From Azorinus chamasolen (taxonomy: Eukaryota > Mollusca > Bivalvia > Cardiida > Solecurtidae): a stretch of DNA of 64,000 nucleotides. The DNA lies in NCBI GenBank assembly GCA_963576725.1, contig OY755242.1, positions 60,395,324-60,459,323 of the forward strand. The letters are read 5' to 3'. Shown here piece by piece: positions 22,131 to 31,438 of the stretch. Positions within the stretch are counted from its first letter, which is position 1. Every line of letters begins with the position of its first letter. Below the pieces are notes generated by a model, which ran no database searches, was not told where the DNA came from, and worked only from the letters and a program-made list of their open reading frames with translations. The translations under genes were made by a program, and so were the position numbers.

Positions 22131-22632
22131 TATTTCATTTGAAATGATATTAACTTCAATTTTTTTTATGGTTAAACCATAATGTGAATTTTCACATATA
22201 TTGCGGGTGTTTTGATATGTCATTTTATTCTAAAGGTATGGTCCTTGGACTTCGTGTGTTCGTTGCTTTGTTAGTCGGTTAACTCTTAGTTTGTCTTTTG
22301 TTTTCTGGGAAAACTATTAAAATGATATAAATGAAACTTAACACAAATGTTTTCAGCAACACAATTTGAAGCTGAGTTTATTTTGAGGTTCATTCAGTTT
22401 GTCTTTACAGAGTTATGGCCGTTGCACTTTACAAAAATCTGCAAAAATGAGGATTAGCTGTAACTTTTTTATTTAATAAGATATTCACTTCATTTTTTAA
22501 AAAAAATAGTATCACCTTAATATGGAAATCAAGATCTGAAGCACAGATTAGAAAATGTCAACACTTATAAGACATGTTGAATCAGAGAAAGTTTGCAAGT
22601 GGGCGTATTATGTACCGTATGCGGTACTCTTG

Positions 22633-23515
22633 TTCTTATTTACATAAATGATATTGCGGCTTCCTTGGAGACACAAGCCCGTCTTTTCGCGGATGATATC
22701 TCGTTGTCATATTCTCTCAAAACACCAATGACATAGAAGCTGTGATAAACAGAGATTTGGAAAAAATATCTTCTTGGTCTAAAACATGGTTGATTAAGTA
22801 TAATCCAAATAAAACTAATGTGTTATTCATATAAAATTCAGCTAACTCTTCCAATTTAAGCTTAATCTTCGATGACAACTTACTCGAACTTGTTTCTTCT
22901 CATAGACATTTAGGAGTAAATAGATCAATAGTTTTTTATCAATATGAAAAACAATAATATCCTACATACCCGGCTAAGATACACTAAGAATCAATAATGA
23001 TTACACTATTCCAAATACACGCCTACGTTCTACTGAATGTGCATTTATACTGTCGACTACACACAGTTGGAAGTCCTTAAATCATGATATTAGAAACAAA
23101 AATACTGTTCAGTCTTTTAAGATCGCACTAGGAACTAATATAGATCAATTACTAGCTTTTTATCAATATGGAATACGTAAGAATAATACCCTACATACCC
23201 GGCTAAGGCACCAATGTAGCTCTTTAAACTACGATTTGTTTCGTTGTTATCTAGTTGCAGATCCATCGTGTAGATGCGGAAATCCTTGTGAGAATCCATT
23301 TCATTTTCTTTCTTTAGTGTCCCTTATACACACAAAAGCGAAACATTATGCTGCATAACCTGTCTGATATAAAGCCAGTCACCTTAGACCTCCTCTTATC
23401 AGGAGATGAATTGAAACCTCTTGACGTTAGTATGCATATTTTTCATACTGTCCATAATTGCATCCAGGATACCATGAGATTCTCAACTAACACTCAGCAA
23501 TAAGTTTATGTCATT
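22633..23515 (+). pseudogene. Non-LTR retrotransposon reverse transcriptase, right fragment
   Basis: It resumes with LIYINDI and reaches FADDIS, the RT catalytic box, followed by a one-base frameshift near 22710 and SSWSKTWLIKYNPNKT. The tail near 23190-23310 shows a C-terminal cysteine/histidine cluster (CRCGNPCENPFHF). A piece around TCCTACATACCCGGCTAAG is present twice (about 22960 and 23190), an internal duplication. Several stops make it non-functional. Confidence 0.7.
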
Positions 23516-23775
23516 TAGTAAATTGAGTTATGTTGCTTGTTTTAGTTTAACCGGTGGCACCTTATAACCAATAGTTTCCCATACAGTTGTACTTCAAGGA
23601 ACAATATGCATTATAGTTAACGAGTATCATCAACACTTCTTTAATTCTTTAAGCAAAATACGCACTGCATTTCCTACTATTTTATGCTATGCCACTGTTT
23701 TGTATATATCTAGGGAAAGAGCCAATGGTAATGTTGTAATAACTTGTAGCCCAATCCCTTAGCACACGTTTCTAT

Positions 23776-23944
23776 GCAATAAATAGAGGATCTTACATGA
23801 GTGTTCTTGATTATTGGATTTATTAAATGAGGCTTTTTAAAACGATAAAAAACAAACTTTAGCGAGTTTTTTTTATCGCTTTAAAAAGACGAATTTAATA
23901 AATCAAATAATCATGAACACGAATGCAAGATTCTATTTATAACA
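23776..23944. repeat. Foldback element with arms of about 75 bp
   Basis: The left arm (ATAAATAGAGGATCTTACAT onward) and the right arm read as imperfect inverse copies, meeting in an AT-rich loop near 23865. It is a MITE-like hairpin and encodes nothing. Confidence 0.75.
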
Positions 23945-24828
23945 TAACAAACACGAATGTTTTTTGCAGCCAATATTTCAGCAGTAACGTGGATTGTTAT
24001 AAATTCTCCTTACATATAGAAATGATGAATGATATGTGTTATTAGGTTCGCTAAATAACTGGGACAAAGTACTAGTAGGTCAAAATGTTCCAACTGTTTT
24101 TTTTCTAACTGTCATATCAACCAGGGTCTAATTTAGACCTCTCTAATATTCAATTTAACTGTGATAGTTTATGATTACAAAAACCTACAGAAACACGTCA
24201 AAATAATTTTTGAGTTACAGTTTCGACATACAAACACGTCACATTACGACGTCACTGTACACAACATGTGTCTGTAAAGTGCGCCATTTGCTAATATTTT
24301 AAATGAAGACTACACACAGTTCGCCTACACGTCTAACACTCACTGTCAATGGGATTAAAAATGCGCCTTCGTTTTGGTATATTAAGCCCTTCATCAGTGT
24401 TGTATACACATGGACATGGATATTTCCTCCGTGAAAAAGTTTATTGAAATGGACAAAAGATTCAGCGAACTGCTGCATAGAATGTGTTGGAACAGGAGGA
24501 AGATTTTCGCGATCAGCTGATTTGGAGTATAACATATTTAAAATATGTCTGTGCTGTGCTGGATTCAGATGACTATAGTTGTTGATTGATGTTTGTGCTG
24601 TGCTGGATTCAGATGACTTACTATAACCCCCGGTGACTTTTGTCACTGACCGTTCCAAGGCGGTACTTCCATCTTCCTCCTATTGTATGTTTGTTTTGTC
24701 TTTGTGCGTCTTTTGTTGTTTTCTCTACCTATGTACATTTGCTGTTTCCCTGTGTTGCTGTTCGGGCGAGTGTTTGTTCTGTATGTGGTGTTTTCTGCAT
24801 TACTCATTTTTGTTCTTTTACTATAGTT
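23945..24828. other. Intergenic, no supported gene
   Basis: It contains a 21-bp direct repeat (GTGCTGGATTCAGATGACT, about 24557 and 24602). An open minus frame at 24299-24658 has no ATG start and no recognised domain. Confidence 0.5.
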
Positions 24829-27048
24829 ATGTCTCCCCCATTTGTGTCGCGCGTATCTCTGAAACCGCTAGTACTAGAGTCACCAAACTTCACAGGAATG
24901 TTCACCAGCATGGGTTGTTGTGCACCTATGTTTTTTTTAATTGTCTCCCCCTGATAATACTTGAGTTACTACCCCTGATATGAACACTTAAATTTATACA
25001 AACTTTGTGTCGCGCGTATCTCTGAAACCAGTAGGGATAGAGTCACCAAACTTCACAGGATTGTTCACTAGCATGAGTTATTTTGCTCTTGGTTTTCTTT
25101 AATTGTCTCCCCTGTCTTAAATTTTGAGTTACTGCCCCTAGTGACTTAAAATTAGACAAACTTTACTTAGTGTTGTGCATTATCTCTGAAACCACTACAG
25201 TGATATTTATTTCGCTATATCCAAACTTTGTTATATCGATAAGACGAAATTTCGTTATAAATGTTTGGATATAGCGAATTTCGTTATAGTATACCAAGGT
25301 TATGCAAATTCTGATCCTGACCAGAAGCCACATTGTATTGTAGCTGCTGACCAAAGTCTACATGCATACAGCTGGGTTTGTCACGTGTTTGGTAATTTCA
25401 TAGCATGTTTCTTATAAAATGTAAAGGAAAAGCAAATTCACATCAGTTATAAATAACAATATTGGTGAAATGAGTTGACCCTTTGCTTCCCTATATCAAT
25501 GGCTGAGTGCAAAACTAGACTGACTCTGTAGTTATTCTAGTGAAGAGAATGTCTTATATGCATGTAAGTGCACACTTCAATTATTTATCACATTTATGTT
25601 TTTATTCCTGGTGTAGTGGTGATTCGTGTACCTTCAATCCTTTTTCATAAATCTATAATATGTGCTAATCTATGTATCACGACATAAATTATGACCACTA
25701 GTGTTCAGCCAAGTGGCAGTGGTCTCGCTGGAACTACATAGTGTATTGGTGTTACCATCGGATTTTGCCTATTTCGGTGACAATTGTCCGAAAAATATCC
25801 TAGACTAGTTATCTGCGGCTGCTTCAATGCAAAGTACGAAGTTGCAACATATATTCTGACAAACGTTTCTATTGGCCGAAATCAAAATATACGATAGGAA
25901 ATGAGAACATTCATCCAATCAGATGCACGGTTACTAGTCGATTACGAATGCAACTGGTTTCAATCACGTTATCGAAATTGTTGAATAAAGCGGGATACCA
26001 TTCTTCCATTAGATTCGTCCCTTTTGCATTCGGACTCAGCAGCATGTTTATGCCTCGCACGGTGCCCATAATGTATATTTTATGCGCCGTTTACATTGTT
26101 TGTGGGAATGATGCAATAGTGTGTCCTCGACAAAAAACTTGACCATTAACAACGATTGGGACATATGTACATGCAGTGTGGCCAACTGCGTTCATTAAAT
26201 TGTTTGACGCCCGAGGCGATAGTCGGTGAAGGTGTTTACTGTATGGTTCTTTATCGCGGTAGGTGTGAAATTTTTTCAAACTGCGACATTCAGTTGAGTT
26301 TGTAATAACCGAACTATTTTTCATAGAAATTTCGTTCTCGGGACAAGGAAATAACTTTGTCTTAGCCGAATTTTCGTTATAACCGATTTTGTATTAAGCA
26401 GGCAGATGTGAATAGAAACAAAGAAGGAAAAGACCGGGGAATTGTTTTTCTTTTGTATTATCCGGTCTTTCGTTATATCCGAGTTCGCTATAAGTGAGCT
26501 TCACTGTAGTACTAAAGTCACCAAACTTCACAGGAATGTTGACCAGCATGAGTTGTTGTGCACCTGGGATTTTTGAATTGTCTCCCCTTGATAACTTTGG
26601 AGTTATTGCCTCTGATCTGATTACTTAAATTTAGAGAAACTTTGTGTCATGCATATCTATAAAACCACTAGGACTAGAGTCACCAAACTTCACAGGAATG
26701 TTCACCAGCATGAGTTGTTGTGCATTTGGGTTTTTTAATTGTCTCCTCCTGATAACTTTGGAGTTACTGCCCCTTGTGACTTAAAATTAGAGAAACTTTA
26801 CTTTGTGTCAAGTGTATCTCTGAAACCACTAGTACTAGAGTCACCAAACTTCACAGGAATGTTGACCAGCATGTGTTGTTGTGTACCCAGGTTTTTTTTT
26901 AATTGTCTGCCCTGATAATGTTGGAGTTATTGCCCCTGGTGACTTAAAGTTAGACCCTGATAAGTTTGGAGTTACAGACATTACACTTGTGTATTGGAAA
27001 GGATAGGAGGGGGAGACATCTGTTTTTGTGACAAAAACAAACCTCTAG
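24829..27048 (+). mobile_element. Second Helitron-like non-autonomous element with 163-bp units
   Basis: ATGTCTCCCCC at the left and GGGGGAGACAT at 27009-27019 are subterminal inverted repeats. A 3' hairpin TGTTTTTGT-G-ACAAAAACA (27021-27039) follows and the element ends CTCTAG|TT. Between them a unit marked by GTCACCAAACTTCACAGG recurs at about 24879, 25042, 25205 (split), 26679 and 26840, period about 163. It is interrupted by a TA-flanked element. Confidence 0.7.
25198..26506. mobile_element. pogo/Tc1-mariner-like DNA element, TA target duplication
   Basis: It starts CAGTGATATTTATTTCGC and ends GAGCTTCACTG, with TA at 25196-25197 and 26507-26508. Removing it restores the tandem unit exactly. 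The terminal repeats carry several variants of TTCGTTATATCC. There is no transposase frame, so it is non-autonomous or decayed. Confidence 0.75.
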
Positions 27049-27309
27049 TTGTTGATCGACGAGATATTTTTATGAGTAGAAATCTGCATAAACAAAAGGA
27101 CATGCCGTGAAGAATTAGTAGAATGGATGGTTTGGGTCAGTAGTTGGTAGGTCTTTTTTTGCATACATTTTGTAGATATTTTATCGAAATTAAGGCGCAA
27201 GTGCCAACAGTTCTTTGCCATATTTCGTGACTCAATCTTTGACAGGTAGGTCACCATCCGCCAGTTTGTTTGTTTTGACAGTGCCTATGAATACAGTTCG
27301 GTCGTTCGA

Positions 27310-27822
27310 ATGTTATTCACTAGTGAATATATGCCCGTGAATATCAAACTATATATGATCGTGTTTCGTCACGCTGAAGCCACGAATTATGTTATAAATA
27401 TGTTTAAACCAAAGAGTAAATCTGTCACAAACCAGTATTTCCGAATTCTCATTCTCTTTTTTGTACACGTGCATACTTGTTTTTATCCTGTTATGGGGTT
27501 TAACATAAAAATGTTTACATATGGTTCTCAACATATAAACCCTGATTCCCTGTGCATAACGTTTTCATACAATTCAACGTGCCCTACTATATGTCCAGTG
27601 AACGATCCGATGTTATGTGACAGGAAGTTCCATTGTACAAAAGGCACAATTTTATATAGTCTGACAGATTATTTTTACTATTTTGTTTTGTTATTGTTGA
27701 ATTATTTTTGTTATTTGTTCAGATGTACTTATCGAGCTTATATGAAAGAAACTGCTAAAAATACAGATGAATTTAAAACATCTGAACATAACGGTTTCTC
27801 TTCTTTAGACACGGGAAATTAA
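27310..27822 (+). CDS. Possible small membrane protein, unknown
   Basis: An ATG-started ORF of 170 codons with plausible topology: a hydrophobic segment (ILILFFVHVHTCFYPV, about 46-61), a short cysteine-rich region with an NST glycosylation site and six cysteines (CITFSYNSTCPTICPVNDPM), a second hydrophobic segment (YFYYFVLLLLNYFCYLF) and a polar tail. It might be an exon of a host gene or a chance ORF between repeats. I do not recognise it. Confidence 0.3.
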   Translation: MLFTSEYMPVNIKLYMIVFRHAEATNYVINMFKPKSKSVTNQYFRILILFFVHVHTCFYPVMGFNIKMFTYGSQHINPDSLCITFSYNSTCPTICPVNDPMLCDRKFHCTKGTILYSLTDYFYYFVLLLLNYFCYLFRCTYRAYMKETAKNTDEFKTSEHNGFSSLDTGN

Positions 27823-28014
27823 TATTGCTCCAGATCAGTAGGTTTGTTATTTTTGTTATTGTTGTATTCATTTATTACACGATAATTTGTGATGTTTTTC
27901 ATAAGCCAGTACGACTTTATTTATTGATATTGTTTGTTGCGTTCGTACCGCTCAGGTCCGAATAACATAAATTCTTATGGTGGTTAGTTAGTTGTCGGTG
28001 GTGGTTACTTTAGT

Positions 28015-28328
28015 ACTGTTGATCTTCGATATTTCGAACTTTAAGCGACCATACAATTTACTTCAAGATAACAGCATTTCGAGTTACCCGATTTCTAATC
28101 ATGACAAGTATTCAAGTTCACAATTTAATGCAGGTCTAGAGCAATGCTGAAAGCTACTACAGGAGTTTTCACTATTACTTTCGACCAGCATTATGCTGTC
28201 AAACTTGTTTCTCGTAGTGATACATTTTAGAACTATTCTGTATTGTAAATTTTAGAAGGACCGGACATTTACTTTGAATTATCCGAAGTTTGAGTTATCG
28301 AAGTTCAAGGTATCGAAGTTCAACTGTG
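28015..28328. mobile_element. MITE with imperfect ACAGTTGAACTTCGATA ends
   Basis: The left end (CTGTTGATCTTCGATATTTC) and the inverse of the right end (CACAGTTGAACTTCGATACC) match with gaps. The middle holds a degraded copy of the AATGCTGAAAGC hairpin seen elsewhere. Confidence 0.5.
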
Positions 28329-29030
28329 CGTGAATGTTTGTATTGTATTTTATAATAAATATCCATCACAATCTGAATACCGAATATGTTTTAGTAATCC
28401 GCAAAGCCCATATATTTTTTGTGAGGTTGTCCAAAAGAGTCACTGAACGAGTTTGTTGTTTGTGTTACTAACCATATTTCCCATATACCTATGTGAGCTT
28501 GTCCAAATGAGTTGTTTAACGAGTATGTTTTCTGTTTCAGAAATGCGTAAAGCATCTATGAGCAGTCTAACAAGTATGTTGTCCGTGTCAGTAACCATGT
28601 AGCCCATATACTTACGTGATCTTGTCCAAACGAGTAGTTTAACGAGTTTATTGTCTGTTTTAATGAACCGTATTGGCCATATACATACACCTATATGAGC
28701 TTGTGCAAATGAGAAGTATAACGAATGTATTATCTATATAATTAACCAAGTATAGCCCATATAACTATGTTATCCTCGACGTATGAGCTACTGTTTAGTG
28801 GGCGTTGCTGGGGGTCTTAATGCTACAGTTTTCATACGAGTTGACCTGGTTGACTGTAGTGGTTTTATATGTGTATCCTGCATGTATCGTTATTTATTTA
28901 GAATACTGGTAAATGCGTTCTGAGCACAAATATCATTCTAGATTTATACCATCAGTTGCCCATTTACAAGAACAAGTGTATTCATAAATGATTTTTATCT
29001 ATTTTCAACAATGTGGAGTTCAGTGATCTA
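28329..29030. repeat. Degenerate short tandem repeat
   Basis: Between about 28410 and 28770 a phrase of the type CCATATACCTATGTGAGCTTGTCCAAATGAGT recurs four or five times at about 80-120 bases. No gene is seen in the rest. Confidence 0.5.
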
Positions 29031-29266
29031 AAGGTAACTTACATACTGACAATAACTCCCTTAAAATGAATACACCAAGTTTGAAGACAATATCATAATC
29101 AGGTTTCAAGAAAATGACTTGTCCCAAAAATATGTCCCAAAAGAGACAAAATATGAACTAAAAGTTAAAAGGGGCATACTTCTGTCAAATTTTGTGCAAG
29201 AGTTATGAAAGATGGAGAAGACTGTCCCCACATAACACTTATACTATGTATAAAGTTTGAATGTGG
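29031..29266. repeat. Left half of the repeat that received Gypsy element 3
   Basis: Phrases such as AATGACTTGTCCCAAAAATA resemble the right half beyond 37749. The join GAATGTGG / GTGGTATC reads through once the element and one GTGG are removed. Confidence 0.5.
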
Positions 29267-30483
29267 TGTAACGTGTCCGGTATAGATCCTATTTGAATAC
29301 AGACTTATTTTACTGGACCCAGTACAACGTACTGATGTCAAAACAATAACATATAATTTTCCTTCAAGCTACTTGCTTCATTGATTATAACAAAACGAAT
29401 TAAAAAGATTTCTACTGGAATATTTCCAAGCTAAGTACATAAACGATTTTTCTCTCAGCTATCTGCTGCAGAACAGGGTCAATGATTCGACAACAATTAT
29501 ATAACATGTAATGAATCAACTTAAATCAATGATTGTACTAACAAATTAACATAAGTAACTATATAAACTGGTTCAATGCCTAAACTTAACAGAGGAACAG
29601 AATAAATGCCTTGATACGAGGCAGTAATAATTCCCGGTCCGTTGTACCAGCACTCGTGCCAGTACACCAGACCAAGACCTACAGCTCCAGTTTGTCCCAG
29701 ACAGATACTGAAACTCTTACTTAGTGTCTACACTGTTCACTGTTCTCTCTAATGGGGTTCAGTCCTAACTTAACCCGACCCGGTACCCAGTGCTCGACTC
29801 CAGTCCACGCTTCACTCTAACACTGACTCAGTACCGGTACCCGGTGCTCGACTCCAGTCCACGTGTCACTCTTAGGACTGAGTCCACCAAACGGGACTGG
29901 GTATATTGCATATACCTGTGTCTATGGGAATGAGTGCAGCTGCGACCCGGTGCTAGTGTTTAGGGTAAGAAGACGTTAAACAGTTGATCCTGGTCTGCAA
30001 AAACAAATGATCCCTTTCGGGTTGCAATTGTATGAGCCCAGGTTGCACTCTGTTTGTCTTGCTAACTCCCTACAGAAACCAAAGTCCCAGTAATAACTCT
30101 AAAGGCTTTCTTTTCAGTGTACCCTACGACTGCAAGTGGCGAAATGCACAGCTCAATCAGAAATTGCTGCTTATATAGCCTAGTCTGTCTTCCGATCATG
30201 CGCAGTACCATCGTTTCGACGGTACCCAAAATGTTGTCTGCTCTGTTTTTATAAAACTACACAAAATACTATAACTATACTATTTGCTGGGCTGTTTTGT
30301 ATCATGATAATATATATACGAAGGTACTTGACGAACAGATTACTCACATTTAATCTATAAAGGCGAATTTGTAAAGTTTCCGCTTCTGTAACGAGGTTAC
30401 GTCTTCGAAAGTGAAAGTAGGGTCATGGATAAAACATTGACATGTTTCGGTACCGCTATAGGGTCAAACCTCTGTTCGTCACA
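29267..30483 (-). repeat. 3' LTR of Gypsy element 3
   Basis: Same length as the 5' LTR and no indels seen; one substitution was found by eye. Confidence 0.93.
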
Positions 30484-30754
30484 CTACCCACGCCTCCGCT
30501 TTAAGCGTCCCGCTTAAAAGTAAGGCATTGAATCAAAGAACAACCAAACCAATCATAAACTAAAAACAATCATGTAATCACTGAGAAACAATCCCTGAGA
30601 ACACACCTATATTGATCAGGTAAGTTTGTTTAGGTCTATCTGACCCGATAATCTATCAAATGAACCTCTTCATGAACTTCAAAACAACAACAAGATGAAC
30701 TTTAACGAATAAAAACAAAAAGCTTTGTCACATGTAACTGTGCCTTAACACTTT
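30484..30754 (-). other. 3' untranslated interior of Gypsy element 3
   Basis: No gene. It ends next to the LTR with a G-rich purine run (complement of CTACCCACGCCTCCGC) that serves as the polypurine tract. Confidence 0.6.
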
Positions 30755-31438
30755 CTAAGCCCTATGGCCTCTTGTGACATGAACCTGGAACGATATCTTG
30801 TCCAGACACTGTGCACCACAGATGTTGCACTTGAATGGGTCATTCACTGTATGGCACCCTGAGTGAATATGGAACATTGTAAGATCCATGAAATCAATAC
30901 CACAGTGTACACATGGGTATTTCTCCACCGTAGGCTCAAAGGTGTCAGAGGTCTGAGAGGCCTTATCAACTACTCTCGCCTTTGCCTGCACAGCTTTCTG
31001 ACATCGCTCCACCTCTGCACCCTTCGGTTCCTGTTGCGCTATCTTGCTCCTTTTAACAGGTGCCAATACCGGCTGAGGCGTCGTGCGCTTTCTTTGTATC
31101 CTACCAGCCTCTATGTCTATATCGGGCTCATTGTCCCATTCACTGTCACTTTCACCCGATGTCTCACTATCATCTGACATTTCCTTGTCTGGCTCAGGAA
31201 GTGCAGTGTTCTTGCTTGTTCCCGGAGCAACGACTGTTTCCTTGTTTTCATGCTGGTGCTTCTTATGACGCTTCAAACAGTTTTTGTTTTTGAAATCTTT
31301 GTCACAAAGATCACACCTTTCTCTGCTGTTGACGCATTCCAACAGATGTTCCTGATAACTTTTATCCAGAGGAACCGTCTCTTTGCAGACCGCACAGATT
31401 GTCTGGGGCTTGCGAGGGCTATTCTTTGTCTTCACCAT
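30755..31438 (-). CDS. Zinc-finger module of Gypsy element 3, Ikaros/Hunchback-type end
   Basis: It could be the Pol C-terminus (residues 1675-1901) or a separate 227-codon protein: an ATG at 31438 follows a splice acceptor (TTGTTTTTCTATCTGCAG, AG at 31447-31446). Fingers: C1689-x2-C1692 with H1705 and C1709; C1716-x2-C1719-x12-H1732-x4-H1737; an acidic linker and a basic segment (GRIQRKRTTPQPVLAPVKRSK); then C1850-x2-C1853-x12-H1866-x3-H1870 and C1878-x2-C1881-x12-H1894-x4-H1899, joined by seven residues. That final pair has the spacing of the C-terminal dimerisation fingers of Ikaros and Hunchback proteins. Host-gene capture is the likely source. Confidence 0.8.
   Translation of the reverse strand: MVKTKNSPRKPQTICAVCKETVPLDKSYQEHLLECVNSRERCDLCDKDFKNKNCLKRHKKHQHENKETVVAPGTSKNTALPEPDKEMSDDSETSGESDSEWDNEPDIDIEAGRIQRKRTTPQPVLAPVKRSKIAQQEPKGAEVERCQKAVQAKARVVDKASQTSDTFEPTVEKYPCVHCGIDFMDLTMFHIHSGCHTVNDPFKCNICGAQCLDKISFQVHVTRGHRA

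Larger units (their letters stand above)
12303..22632 (+). mobile_element. Helitron/Helentron-like non-autonomous element with tandem-repeat core
   Basis: Near its left end is TATACGCCCAC and near its right end the inverse GTGGGCGTAT (22599-22608), followed by a terminal hairpin GTACCG-TATG-CGGTAC (22612-22627). It is inserted between T residues of a non-LTR ORF, with no other target duplication. Subterminal inverted repeats, a 3' hairpin, TT insertion and a tandem core are the marks of Helentron-associated elements (HINE, such as bivalve pearl elements). A CCGT/TTCG microsatellite lies at 12347-12388. Without Gypsy element 2 it would be about 3.4 kb. It encodes nothing. Confidence 0.7.

Noticed and set aside
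24299..24658. 119-codon - strand ORF
   Set aside because: No ATG at its start, no recognised domain, and it overlaps an internal direct repeat.
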